Source: Closterium sp. Naga37s-1
Lineage: Eukaryota > Streptophyta > Zygnematophyceae > Desmidiales > Closteriaceae
Reading direction: 5' to 3'
Assembly: GCA_947471745.1 (NCBI GenBank)
Contig: CANJKZ010001148.1
Location: 879,001 to 943,000 of the forward strand
Length of the DNA stretch: 64,000 nucleotides
Shown: one piece after another, positions 19,606 to 32,200 of the stretch
Layout: each line of letters begins with the position of its first letter
Numbering within the stretch: position 1 is the stretch's first letter
Made by a program: the position numbers and the translations under genes
Notes under the pieces: model-generated
Database searches by the model: none
Seen by the model: the letters and a program-made list of their open reading frames with translations, nothing else
Told to the model about the DNA's origin: nothing

Positions 19606-22600
19606 ATGGCTCTCGGCAGCAGGAAGACCAGCGACGAGCAAGCTTCACGACTGCGTGCCTGCACGTCAGACCTGAAGGCCGCAGATCAGATCACTGCGGA
19701 GAAGAATACTTGCCACGCACTCGGCCTCCTTCATCCGGAGGGCCCTCGCCTCAAGGCCTGGAACGTGTACGTGGATTTTGTTATGATTTCTTTCTTTCAT
19801 TCCCTCCATGTTTTTGTGTTGCAGCCTGAACTCTCACTTAAAGCCTTCTCACACCTCTTCGTGCCATTCCGGCGTTTCAGAAGGCGCTAGGCGCACCGTG
19901 CTCACTTGAGCCCCTTTCATGCTAATGCCGACAATGGCTTTTGCCGCTTGTGATAGTATTGGCCTGTTCTGTTGACCTCGTTTCGTGTTGACCTTTTGCC
20001 TCACCTTGTATCCTCTTATTCCCTTCTGCTTGTATCTCTGTTTTGTTGCCTTCTCGTGTCCTTCTCTGCAGGGTCATTCACACACTCGTGATGTGGTCGT
20101 CGTTCTGGGTGACTCTGGAGTTCGCCTTCATCCCTAACCCGTCCCCAGCAATTCTCTACTTCGACAGCGCCGTGTGTCTCTTTTTCCTCGCCAACATCGC
20201 TACCACCTTCAAACGGGCCTTTCGATGCAGCCGGTCTCTTCGGCTCGTGACGTCGAAGAGCGCGATCGCTGCGCGGTATGTTCGACTAATTATCGTCCTT
20301 CTCTCGTGTTAACTTGATTATTGCGTAACCATCGCCGACGATGTGAATATTCATCAACTAGGCCGTCATCGCTCATGGTTTTTTTGTCTCTCTCACTTGC
20401 CAGTTTCTAGCGTCGTCATCAGTTTCGCACTTTTTAGATAAACAATGAGACACGATTGTTTCTGCAGATACGCGCAAGGGGGTCTGCTATTCGACTTGGT
20501 GTCATCCATTCCGCTCAACATGTTTTATTACTGGGCCAATGGCACCCCCGCTTCTGGAGCCCTTGGCTACGTCTTTCGTGGACTTCCGTGCCTGCGCCTG
20601 TACCGGATCGTGCACTTCTACCGTGCTCTTGCTGCGTGAGTATCCCCCAAACGGGCATCTTCCGTTGTTCAGTGAGCATTGTATAGTGCGAAACGGTTTT
20701 TTTGTTGTCCGGTACAAAGCATATCATCCTGCAAAGCACCTGCGTTTCTGATGACTCCGATATCTTATTTTCCAAGGTGTAATTGTCTGACCGTTTTCGT
20801 ATGTGGGTGGGGTTGCAGGCTCGGAACGGCGAACCAGGCGCTGTATTTCGGCATTCGCACTTTCAAGCTCGTGCTGGTGGGTGGCGTGGAAGTTGATATC
20901 TATCGTGTCACGCGCCGCTGTTCTCCCTTCTCGCTTCGCTCTGCCATCTCCTATCACATCGTTGCTCTTCCTGTTCCTCTTCCTCCCTCTCACCTTTGGC
21001 GTCATTCGCGAAGTGCCGCCCCGGTGGTGCGACCTCTTCTGGTGTTTTAACCTAACTCCGTTGTGCGACTACTCGTTCCCCATGACTTTCCGTCGTTCGC
21101 AGAACATCGTGCTGGCGTCGCACCTCTTCGCCGTGGCCTACTTCTTCCTCACCCTCATGGAGCCCGACCCTGCAAACACCTGGATCGGCCAAGGCATCGG
21201 CCCGGACTGGCCTGATCAGGTAACGTTGGCGCCCTGAACCTGTTCCTCGCTGGTTCTTTGTTTTAAACATCTTGTTCCACGGACTTTGCCTTGATCCAGT
21301 CTCGCCTTATCTGCCATTGACTTTTCCAGTACTTGGCGGTGTGTGGTTGTGCCTATCTTCGTAGAACAACTGCAATCATTCGCTCCTGCGCCCACTCATC
21401 GTTGCCCTCGTTTTCCAGTTACCTCTCACTGCCTTAATCATGGCGTCATTGGTTACATCTGTTCATTGTCCTCTTCGCACCTCATCCTGCCGCACAGCCG
21501 GGTTTTCCCTGGATACAGCGCGGCCATGTGATGTAGCACCTTTGGTCCCAACTTCTCTCTCTGTTCTCCCCACTCCGTTCTCCGTTCTCCATGAACAACA
21601 GCCTGTGTTTCTGCAATACGTGGCGGCGCTGTGGTGGTCCATCTTCGTCATCACCAGCATCGGCCCCGCCTACACTTCGGTCACCACTGCCGAGCAGATT
21701 TTCAGCTGCTTCTACGCTCTCTTCGGCATGGCAACTGTGGGTTCATATTTCTCTGCCGTGACCATTCTCTAGTGTAATAAAACCTGCCAGCTTTCTTAGA
21801 GATCTTTGATTAATCGCTTCCTTGTTTTCTCCGAATCTGTATTGCTTGATTCAATGAGTGTTTTCTTGTTTTCCTGATTCTATCTGCACTGTTTGCCTTG
21901 CGCGTGCAGCTGGCCTACACCCTCGGCACACTGACGCTGCTCATGGTCAAGCAATCCAGCAAGACCATGCAATACGTATGTCGAGCTCTTTCCCCTGACC
22001 TCCCATTCTCGTTCGTGACATTCCCTCTGTTTTTCCCATGATTCTCCACTTCATTCCCCGCTTCCGTTCTTTCTACGCTTTCCTAGGCGGTTCTACTCAT
22101 TCTCCATTCTTCATCGTTGTTTGTGTTTTTGTTTTTCAAGTTATTATCTTTGTATGTATTCCTGTGAACGTTTTCTCACAGCACGAGGACATGGCGGCTC
22201 TCAAGGCCTACGTCGCGCGCACCAACCTCCCGGCGGACGTGGAGCGGCAGCTGAAGCAGCAGCTGCGCGTGCAGCTGCAGATGCACAAGTCCGACGCCTC
22301 CTCCTTCCTCTCCAGCATCCCCCACCACCTGCGAGTCACCGTCTCCCGCCAGCTCTATCTCCCCATCGTCGAGAACTTAGACGGATTCCGCCTCTGCTCC
22401 AAGGCCTTCCTCAAGCAACTGGTGGGTGGTTCTGCCGTGTGCTTGTTCCTCCCCACATATGGAGATTGGGTGCTCATGGTGACGTGGTTTGGATTCCGTA
22501 TGTGTCTGCCTTGTAACTTTGTCGCTGGTGGGTGTTTCGCCTTTGGTCGTATCCTTGCCAGCTTGTTGTTTAGTTCCGTTTCTCTAGTCCAGCTGCTTGT

Positions 22601-25297
22601 TCTGATGGTTTCTGTTTCTCCGGTTTCCGCCACATATCTGAACTGCGTCTGGCGTCAGAAATCGACGTGGAGACAGGCACGTGGAATGTTTTCTTACGTG
22701 TTCTTTTTCATCCTTGTTTCTCCACTGATCTGCGTCAGGTGTCAGAGATGGACGTGGAAACAGTCATGCGCAATGACATTGTGACATCAGAGGGGGACGT
22801 GGCAGCACATCTCTACATCGTGCTCTCGGGCAAACTCGTTCGCGAGGACGGACCTGCAGCAGCCCTCCAGAGCGGAGTGAGTTTCCTTCCCTCATGCCTT
22901 GATCTTCTCAGATCTCTTCCCACTCGTCCTCGCCTGTCTACCCTCCATGTGCATGCTCCCGTTACCCCTCCCCTCTTCCCTCATGCTCAGTTTCTGTCCT
23001 ATCTTGGATGAATGACTCGTGCTCTTCAGTGCTTTGTGGTTTCTTTTCCTGACACCTTCCCATTCAAGTCTGTTCTGCTGTCTTGTTGCTTGTTTGTTTC
23101 TTGCTATGCCCTTGCTGCCCTGCCTTCCCTTCAGTTCTCCTCCTTCCTGACAGCGGGGTCGGTGTTTGGCAAGACGGCAGTGATGTGCGACGTGCCGCAG
23201 CTCTTCACAGTGCGGGCACTGGAGCACAGCCAGCTGCTGCGCCTCTCCAAATCTGCCTTCACCACCATCGCCAGAGCCTACCCTGCTGACTCCACCATCC
23301 TCTTCACTGCCCTAAAGCAGGTGAGTGCCTAATTCGCTTCAGAAGGCCCCTTCCACGTGTAAAACCACCAAGACTCGCTCTTGTCGAGTGTTGTGTGCTC
23401 AATCGGCTCCAAAAGGCCCCCTTAACACACGAGAAGAGTTTCGATTTACTTGGTGCTTTCCGGACTTGAACTTCCGAAGGTGTCTGCGGCAGTAGAGGCA
23501 CAGACGGGCTTCGAGTCGTATCACAATACTTATCGTCTGCCCGGATTCTCGTCCCGTGTCTACACTCCTTCCCTGCAGAACATTGACGGGCCGGAGTCTC
23601 TCACCCGCACGCCCTCAGAGCTCGCGGTGTCCCGGGGCCTGGCGCGCTCACAGCCCTCGTGGAAGACCTTTGGCGCCACCCGAGAGGAGCCAGCGCAGGG
23701 CAAGGGGCCTGCTGGGCAGATGCTGCTGGAGTCTGTTGCTGTGGACAACGGGGACGGTGACCAGGTTGCCAGGTACGTGCGTGGTTAAGCTGACGTCTTT
23801 CTCTGGCTCTTTTGTTTACCTACCTGTTGTGCCGCTGGTTTTGCTGTTCACACATTTCTGTGTTGCATTTTCATGTTCCTGTATCGCACCCCTCTCCTCC
23901 CCTTCCCCGTCGCCCCCTACCCACTCTTTTCACAGGGTGTGCGGCGCTGCTGCCTCTGGCCGAGCGGATCAGCTGGTTGACCTGCTTACAGCCTTGCCCT
24001 CCCTCGCCCACTGCCACGACTACAACGGTCGCACCCCCCTGGTATTCACTCTCACTGACATCCCTGGTTTTTTTTTCACTCTTTTCCAAACCGCTAGGTG
24101 TGACTCCGCCATACACTACTTGCCAACCATCTTTAGATGTGCCCAGGTTTTTGCTCTGGGATGCATCACTGCCATGTGTGTGAGGTGTATCAAGTCTGTA
24201 AGGCTGCGTATGTCTTAGTCTAAAGCTACCGCTATTTAATAAATTCCCATGTTTTCCTCGTGAGTGCAGCATGTGGCATCCGCCCATGGCCATGTCAGCT
24301 GCATCAATGCCATTCTGAAGTGCAGTGGTGTCGACGTGAATGCTCTCGGTGAGTGCTGCATCAATCAGCCCGTTTCCCACAAACGCTCCTTGCTTACGTG
24401 CATATGCATGGTACAATGACCCGCTATGCCCCGCCCCATACTCGTTCCCACGACTCTATCGCTTGTTTAAAATGCAGCCTTTTAACCCCCTCGTGGAGGC
24501 AGTGGGGTCAAAATCTTTATTCTCTAATCCTCCTCCACCTCTCTTGTGCAGATCGCGGCGGTTCCACCCCTCTCCTCGAGGCAGTGAAGAACGGCCACAC
24601 CAAGGCAGCAGAGGCACTGCAGGCAGCAGGTGCCTCCCTCCTCCTCAAGGACCCGGGGGCTACTCTCTGCCGCCTCGCTGCATCCGCATCTTCGGAATCC
24701 ACCAGCACCAGCACCACCACCGCCAGTGCTAATGCTGCTGGCGGCTCCCCACCGAAAGCCACGGGCAAGAGGGGCGGCAGCAGTGCGGAGTATCTGAAGC
24801 GGCTGTTGGCGGCAGGAGCAGACGTGAATGCGCAAGACCATGCCGGCTGCACTGCCCTGCATGTTGCCTGCGCCAACCGCAGCATCGCTGTTGCTAAGGT
24901 GAGGCTCTTTCTGTTGCACAGGTGCACTGAGCCACATGTTCTGCCTTGAATTCTCCCAAGGTTCATACGCTCATACTCCCATTCAGTGTTTCACCCACTT
25001 CGCTGCTCTCTTGATTCGTGTGTGCTATCTCCTTGTACTTTCTCTCTCCACCCCGACTACCCCCCCCCCCCCCCCCCCCCCCCCCCCTCTCTCCCTCTGC
25101 AGCTCCTCATTGCTCATGGTGCTGACCCCCACCTGGATGATATGAGTGGCAACACTGCCTACGACCTGGCAAAGGCAGGAGGGTCTGTGGACCTGCTGAA
25201 TGAGCTGGACAGCCAGCCACCCACCCCAACGCAGGGTGCCTTTGCTGGCAGCTGTGTGAGCGTGTGCAGGCCAAGCCTTTTCGAAGGCCTGCGCTAG
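19606..25297 (+). CDS. Shaker-type cation channel with CNBD and ankyrin repeats (15 exons)
   Basis: Plant AKT/SKOR/GORK-type channels carry K+ across plasma membrane. The exons, 19606-19766, 20072-20275, 20468-20635, 20819-20876, 21103-21219, 21602-21736, 21910-21975, 22182-22421, 22739-22876, 23135-23320, 23579-23772, 23936-24041, 24270-24348, 24552-24898 and 25103-25297, join in frame to 797 aa. S1-S6 lie at about 55-300; S4 has R-x-L-x-R-L-Y-R-I-V. The pore helix W-W-S-I-F-V-I-T is followed by S-I-G-P-A-Y instead of T-x-G-Y-G-D. Exon 8 is the C-linker. Exons 9-10 form a cyclic-nucleotide-binding-like fold (Y-I-V-L-S-G, G-S-V-F-G). Exons 12-15 encode ankyrin repeats (H-x-x-A-x-x-G-H, G-A-D-V-N-A, G-A-D-P-H-L). 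Length suits the family (about 800-850). Selectivity is uncertain; the filter recalls animal CNG channels (T-I-G-E). The start is the first in-frame ATG. Confidence 0.88.
22640..22680 (+). repeat. Partial copy of exon 9 start inside intron 8
   Basis: About 40 bp ending GACGTGGAGACAGGCACG closely resemble the acceptor and first codons of exon 9 at 22729-22768 (GACGTGGAAACAGTCATG). The copy includes its own CAG acceptor but quickly loses similarity. It looks like a decayed local duplication and a potential cryptic splice site. Confidence 0.55.
25060..25087. repeat. 28-nt poly-C run in the last intron of the channel
   Basis: The run sits about 15 nt upstream of the exon 15 acceptor, inside its polypyrimidine tract. 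Length variation here could affect splicing or reflect assembly uncertainty. Confidence 0.9.
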
Positions 25298-26631
25298 GCA
25301 GACTCGTTCAGTGTGCATCTGTGGTTCAACACTCAAGGGCAGGAAATATTCACTCGCTAGCTACCATATTTATCATTACTGGTTTGGGTTTCTGCTGGTG
25401 TGAAATATAGTATTCTGTTTTGTTGTCTGGATCTACCGTAGCTGTATCAATTCCGTGGAACTACGGTAAAAGCGAATGTTTTATTGGATAAAATCTGAAT
25501 TACGGTACAAATCTGAACTGAAAAAAAAATCCTCTGAGATTGGAATGCAAGTGCATCCAAGGCTAGTGTAGATCTGTATTGATGGTGTTGGTTGGACGTT
25601 CTGACAAGGTTGAGTGGAAACTCAGAAAACATATATAAAATGTTAATTTCTGAAGGCCATAGTCTGTATAATACACCTGTATATAAAATGTTAATTTCAG
25701 GCTGAAACAGTGGTTGTCTCTGGTCTCGGGTCTGGGTAACCAGTCAAGTAAAATCTCGATCAGCTTCGTTTATTAGATTTAAGAGCATCCCATCCGTCCA
25801 TTTCGTCTCTTACAAAAAAGGTTGCTCAATGTATTTGGATAGCCTTCTAACCCTAAACACATCGGGCACGTGCGTTCACGTGAGGAAACGATGTAGTTAC
25901 CTTGTGAACGCATTCTATTCAGCTCCATTCGTGCATCTCTCCTGCTCCCTTCCGCACTGCATCTTTTTGACTGAATCGCGGCTTTTTTACTGATCCACAG
26001 CAACTGGTCGCTCAACGGCTCCATTTCCAGCTGGGTTGTCTGCTTCGGCGATGTTTCTTTCTTTAAGATCGAATCATATCCGCCTACTAGTATTTCCACC
26101 AAAACGTCACATGACGCCATCGTTACACCCCGGCTTTAATACTCTCCCTTTGTACAGCAAGCAGAAAACGTAGGCTGCTTTCGGGGATGCCAGGCTGAGA
26201 TGTTTCTTTTGCCTGATTCGGGAATCAGTACACGACTTGCAAACAACAGGTTGTGCCAGCACGTATGGCCGTTTGCTAGAGTCGTTCGCACCCGATCAGA
26301 TAGACGACAAGTTGAGGATGGTCCAGACATCACCGGCGAGTGCAACCTGACCTGAGAGCACCCTCCCAAATCAAAGAGCGGATGTGGGCCTCCACAGAAA
26401 AAAAGTTATCCGATGAAAGTCAAGTTGTAACGTCTGCTGCTGACACGAGGGCTGGATTGATGGGGTGGTGTCCACCTGTGTGACCGACCCGTCGAATAGT
26501 CCGAAGTCGCCGGATGTGCGTAGTCTCACTCACGTGTCAATCTTTTCATGTCAGGCTGACACCACGTGTCATTGGCTTGCCTAGTCAGCATGCCATTGCC
26601 GCTTACGAGGGACCGCCAGGAGCACTGCTGA
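25298..26631. other. Intergenic region downstream of the channel
   Basis: This AT-richer sequence presumably starts with the channel 3' UTR. Short open frames on the minus strand (25779-26120, 26136-26369) have no recognisable domain and look random. No RNA gene was seen. Confidence 0.5.
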
Positions 26632-26640
26632 AATTTCAAA

Positions 26641-27295
26641 GGGTTTTGAGTTGATCACGCACCCTTACTGAAACTTTACGCCAAAAGCGTAGCACTGTAG
26701 CTTATGGCGCAGGGTTTCTACCAGTTTTTCGCTCATAGCGCAGAATTAGCTCCTTTCAACGCAGTTCGATGGTCATTGGGCCACATGTCAGAACGTTAGA
26801 GGCCAATCGGTTTTACTGTTAGTGAGAACAGTAACTCTCCAGTCTTGTTTTTTACCTGCTCGGAAAAATAAAGAGCCCATGGAGAAAGGGCATCGACCCT
26901 AAACACCCAACATATGGTGTTTAGGGTTGATGACTCCCTCGATGCTTTCCATCGAAAAATAATACACATCGCGAACAATAAAACCGATTGTTTGGGGCAT
27001 CAACCCTAAACACTTTCGCATTGTGTTTAGGGTTGATGCCTCCCTAAACAGCATGCCATCCGAGAGGGGTTTCTATTTTTGTCTGCCCAAAATACAGGTG
27101 TAGACGGTTCGCTGGCCGTCAGTTTAGGCGAAGTTGTCGGTCCGTCGATATTTTGGCCAATGACCATCGAACTGCGTTGAAAGGAGCTAATTCTGCGCTG
27201 TGAGCGAAAAACTTGCAGAAACCCTGCGCCAGAAGCTACAGTGCTGCGCTTTTGGCGAATAGTCTCAGTAAGTGTGCGTGATCAACTCAAAACCC
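26641..27295. mobile_element. Non-autonomous Mutator-like element (MULE-type MITE)
   Basis: Inverted repeats of about 145 bp, 26641-26785 and 27151-27295, match at roughly 90% and start GGGTTTTGAGTTGATCACG. A perfect 9-bp target duplication AATTTCAAA flanks it (26632-26640 and 27296-27304). Long inverted repeats with 9-bp duplications are the hallmark of Mutator-like elements. The 365-bp centre has no gene, so it depends on a transposase elsewhere. Two hairpins in the centre (about 26887-26932 and 27000-27040) have arms with CCCTAAACAC/GTGTTTAGGG. Confidence 0.85.
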
Positions 27296-27304
27296 AATTT
27301 CAAA

Positions 27305-28605
27305 GGGCCCTGCTTTGACAAGGGCTAGCGGCTTTGAAGCTTGAAACCCTGCTTTTTGACAAGCTGTCAGCCCTTCAAAATTTGTCAAAACGCCTGAATT
27401 TGAGCTCATGTATGCAGCCGACGTGTACGGCCATGGAGTTGTGGTACTATTACTACCAGCAGCACTAGTAGTGCTAGAACTACTACTAATACCTCCAATA
27501 CTATTACCACCACCACTAATAATACTACTACAGTACTGGTTGGTGATGTGCGTGCACTGCCACCGGTGAATTTTTAGGTCTTTCGGTTAACCAGGCGTGG
27601 CCTTCCAACCCAGCCTGCCACCAGCTTCAGTCCATCCAGGTGGCGACGTTTGGACTCTACCCCCACTTCCTGACGATACCGGAAGCTGCTTGGCTGGTGA
27701 CTTTTGAGTTGACTCAAAAGTCACCTCTGTTTGGATGAAACCCTTACTTTCCAGACGATACCCGAGGCTGCTTGCCCAGAAGGCGAGCCTGAAGGGTGCA
27801 TGAACGTAATGCTTATCCAGAAAGGCGGCGATTTTCTTCCAAGCGCGACACTCAATGGCCCATTGAGAAAACCGGGTTTTGAAGTTCAACTACGAGCTCC
27901 GAGCAGTTATATATATTTTTACCCATGGTTCATGCACCTTTTAGCTGGTTTCTCCGTGGCTTTCAGATGCGTATCAAAGCAGGAAATGACATTCCAACAC
28001 TGACTGACATCATCAAGCGACAGAAGTTCTAGCTCCAAGTCTCTCCTGAGTTCCTCTGGTTGAGCGACAGAAGTCCTAGCTAGCACATTCCTCTGGTACT
28101 GCACTGCTACTCTGACACACTCACCCTCCTCAACCTCCAAGTCACAACTTCACCACGGCTCGTAAATTTCAGACTCTAAAGCTGACTCAGCAGGCCTCGG
28201 GATAGAGAGACTCTCGCTGAGAGAATCAGCGACATAGAGAGGATCGGAGGTCCCGAGGTGTGACACATCCCAAGGTTCCAGAATTTACTTGGGAGGGTTC
28301 GGCAGTCTCAGATTCAAGAATCGTTGGCTGGGAGGTGTCAAACCTCAAGGGTCAAACCTCAAGGGTCAAACCTTAAGAATCGCAGGTTTGGGAGGGCCCG
28401 GCAGTCTCAGATTCAAGAATCTCCGGCTGGGAGGTGTGAAACCTAAGGGTCTCGGGTGGGGGTGACAATGGTGGCGCGATCCCGGCATGGTGGACAATTG
28501 TGGACTGCGGAGGTAAGCAGCAGAGGGCCTCAGCTTGTCGTCTGAAGCAAGCATGACCCAAGCACTTCTCTCCTCTTGCTCATCAATTCATCACTCCCCA
28601 TGCTC
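27305..28605. other. Intergenic region with simple repeats
   Basis: It contains an ACT/CAC-type imperfect trinucleotide tract (about 27440-27540), one member of a palindrome family (27696-27725), and direct repeats near 28310-28440 around AGTCTCAGATTCAAGAATC. No gene was recognised. Confidence 0.6.
27696..27725. repeat. Palindrome family member 1
   Basis: Thirteen-base arms (GGTGACTTTTGAG and its complement) surround a four-base loop TTGA. The core resembles TTTTGAGTCGACTCAAAA, found at five other sites listed in the findings. Confidence 0.8.
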
Positions 28606-28925
28606 GTCACTCCTCTCGCTCATCACTCCTCTCGCTCGTCACTCCTCTCGCTCGTCACTCCTCTCGCTCGTCACTCCTCTCGCTCGTCACTCCTCTCGCT
28701 CGTCACTCCTCTCGCTCGTCACTCCTCTCGCTCGTCACTCCTCTCGCTCGTCACTCCTCTTGCTCGTCACTCCTCTCGCTCGTCACTCCTCTCGCTCGTC
28801 ACTCCTCTCGCTCGTCACTCCTCTTGCTCGTCACTCCTCTTGCTCGTCACTCCTCTTGCTCGTCACTCCTCTTGCTCGTCACTCCCCTTGCTCGTCACTC
28901 CCCTTGCTCGTCACTCCTCGTGCTC
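28606..28925. repeat. 16-bp minisatellite (CTCGTCACTCCTCTCG)n
   Basis: About 20 head-to-tail copies with C/T variants at one position. It creates long open frames in several registers (S-R-S-S-L-L-S-L-V-T-P-L-A-R-H type), which are repeat artefacts rather than genes. Confidence 0.95.
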
Positions 28926-29129
28926 ATCACATCATTATTACCCTTGTTTTTTGTTCCCCTTTCGTTTTGAATTCCATCAGCTAAACGATTTCCGTTTCCA
29001 CTCTTCGTAGGTTTGGAAGGACCTCATTCCACTGCTAGTGCTGCTGCGCATGGCACCGCTCTGAACCGCTTCTCACCTGTCATGTTCCCAATGGAATGCC
29101 ATTTCCCTTCCTTTCCTCTTCTTTTCAGT

Positions 29130-29175
29130 ACCAGGAGGTCCGCAAGCTGCTGCTGCACGTGGCAGCACATGTTGC
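29130..29175 (+). repeat. Partial duplicate of the Myb-like exon start
   Basis: About 45 bp, CAGGAGGTCCGCAAGCTGCT onward, nearly repeat the start of the exon at 29233 before diverging. Another duplicate of the exon's 3' half lies at 29406-29481, and a scrap lies near 29527. Confidence 0.7.
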
Positions 29176-29232
29176 CTGCCAATAAAAACTCATTTCTTTC
29201 CCAATCCTCCCCCTTTTTTTATTCAAGCTCAG

Positions 29233-32200
29233 GAGGACCGCAAGCTGCTGCTGCACGTGGCAGCGCACGGCACAAGGCAGTGGAGGGCCGTTGTCAACCG
29301 GGGGTTGCTGCCAGGCCGGGATAGCAAGGCCTGCTGCAACCGATTCATCGTGCTCAAGAGGTGAGCTTGACTCGAGTTGACTTTTAAGTCGACTCAAAAG
29401 TCAACCCGTTGTCAACAGGGGGCTGCTGCCAGGCCGAGACAGCAAGGCCTGCTGCAACCGATTCATTGTATTGAAGAGGTATAATTCATTGTTCTCAAGA
29501 GGTGGTTTTGACGCTGCCCCCGCCCTGCAACCGATTCACTGAGCGCACAAGATAGTCTATCATGCCCACAAGGTGAGGTGGACTTTGACTCATTGCGTCT
29601 CGAGCTGTTTTTGACTTATTTTCACACTTCCAGGAGCAATTCATGCCCCCTTTTTTTTGGCAGGAGGTTCTTAGCGGTGCTGTGTTTGAGAATGTGAATG
29701 GCTGGACTGTCAGAATTGATTTATTGTGCTCGCAAGGTGTTTCTCTTCACCCATGTTTTCGAGAAAATTTATCGTGCTCGTCACCCATGTTTTCTGACTT
29801 GTTGTGTCAATCTTCTCATTTCCTGGCATTCCCTTGTGCTTTAAGATTCTGTGGATGCTACAATGTTGTGATGTCTGCAAGCTTGCATCTTCCTTTCCTC
29901 ATTACGCAGCTGGTTGCACACTTTCTTGTTTTCCTCAATCCGCTGCATAATGTGGAAATCTCCTCAAACAAGTCTGTGCCGTGTCACAAGCAGGAAGCAT
30001 GTGTGCGTGAACAACACCAGGTGCCGCCAAGCCATGACTCATTCGGGTCTATCGGCTGCGCTCTAAATTCTTCATTGTTCGTCGTTCCCCCATGAATCAA
30101 CACAGGAATTTCTTTAAACGCCAGGAGCAACGACTTCATCAGCCCGAAGCAGCGCTACAGGTGATTACTGGCATTCTGTTTATTGAGATCATCCTCTTTT
30201 CAACTTTCTTGTTTTTGACACATCTCACTTGATTTATATCAATTGCCATCCATTGCTGCTTGCTTGCTTGTTTTTTATTCGTCTCAACTGTCTCCGAAGC
30301 TGGTCCTCCCTTCTCTCTTCCCTCTTCTGCCTTGCGATCCTGGTCCCTTCCAGCTGGACTGTCCGGATGTGCTCGCTGCTGCTTCCGGGGCCGCTTGTGC
30401 AGAACCGTCTGTGGAGGGTGATGTGTACGATGATAAGAGCAGGGGCGGCAGCATGCCTTTTGCACCGACTCAAAAGTCAGATTGTGCAGAACCGCCTGCG
30501 GAGGCCGCGGGCGGCAGCATGCGTCATGATGCGGCTGGGGGCGGCAGCACCAGTGGCAGCATCGCTGGTGATCATTATGTTGAGGCGACGGGAGGAGGCG
30601 TGCTGCATGTCGGTACTATGAGTGATGGCATTGTTGATTATGGCACCACCGGTGTCGGCATTGCTAGTGACAACATCACCAGTGACTGCATGACATGTGT
30701 CTCCTTCCCAGCGCATTACCATGAGTTGCTGGGAGGAGGCGTGCTGCATGGCGGCACAGAATGTGGCACAACCGGTGTCCGCGTTGCCAGTGACGGCATG
30801 ACATGCGCCTCCTTCCCAGCGCATGATACTGAGATGCGGGGAGGGGGCATGCTGGATGGCGGCACAAAGGGTGGCACCACCGCCAGTGACGGCATGACAT
30901 GCGCCTCCTTCCCAGCGCATGACACTGAGATGTGGGGAGGGGGCATGCTGCATGGTGGCACGAGTGAAGGCAATGCCAATGATGGAGGACTTGTCAACAA
31001 TGACATCCAGACAGTGGGACCGCCGCAATGCCTACTGTTGCCACAAGGGGACATGCCACCATGCCTCGTGCCGCCACACTCCCTCCTCCCAACACACTCC
31101 CTCTCGTCACATTTCTTCCGAGCGCACAACTTACCATCGCGCCTCCTGCCATCTCACTCCCTCCCATCTCACTCCCTCCCATCGCACTCCCTACTACCCT
31201 CGTGCCTGTTGTCATCTCACTCCCTCCCATCGCATTCCCTCTCAGCACCCTTCCACCCTTCAGACTCCCTCTCAGCATCCTCTCTCCCGTCACACTCCCT
31301 CCCATCACACTCCCGCGAATCACACCTTCTGCCATCACACTCCCGCCCATCACACCTCCTACCATCACGCCAGCTGCGCGGTCTGCCCCCACACATGTGG
31401 GGCTACATTCCAAGTAACCCTGGGGAAGTTTGTGAGACGCCTCAAAATTCAAGCCATCTGCGAGGTCTACCCCCCCACATGTGGGGTTACATCCCTGGAA
31501 CTGCTGGGGAAACACACACATGGGACCACCAGCCCAGTCCCTTCCTTCATCCTGCACCTCCACATACTATTCGAGGCCATTCTCTCAGTCTGCCGGCTGA
31601 GTCCGGAAACAGCGCGTGGGATTCAACGCAGCCAATGCAGTCAATGCAGTCAATGCAGCCAGTGCAGCCAGTGCAACCAGTGCAGTCCACGCAGTCAACA
31701 GAGGTCTTTCTCAAGGCGACTCACGGAAAGGCAACAGGAGCCATCGACTCTCTCCCTTTCACGGAGCTAGTTGCATCCCCTTCACCCATCATTTCAGCGC
31801 TTTCACCCGTGCCGGTCCCAGTGACTCAAAATCCAGTGTCTTCACTGGCAGCAGCAGCAGCAACTGTGTCAGCAGCAGTGCCAGCAGAAGAAACTGTAGC
31901 ACCCGCATCAGTAGCAGCAGCGCCTTCACTGTCAGCAGCAGCAACAGTGCCAGCAGTAGCAGCAACAATGACAGAAGCAGTAGCAACAACAATGCCAGCG
32001 ATAGCAGCAGGGGCATCATCAGTACCATCAGGTGCAGCAGCAGGAGGAGGAGCAGGAGTAGCAGCAGGAGGAGGAGCAGGAGGAGCAGCAGGAGGAGCAG
32101 CAGGAGGAGCAGGAGGAGGAGGAGCAGGAGGAGCAGCAGGAGGAGCAGGAGGAGGAGGAGCAGGAGGAGCAGCAGGAGTAGCAGCAGGAGGTGGATCAGG

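Noticed and set aside
26887-27040. Interstitial telomere tract
   Set aside because: Only single CCCTAAA/TTTAGGG units within hairpin arms of a MITE; no tandem telomere array.
28606-28925. CRISPR-like array or repetitive protein gene
   Set aside because: A 16-bp minisatellite without spacers; all frames are repeat artefacts.
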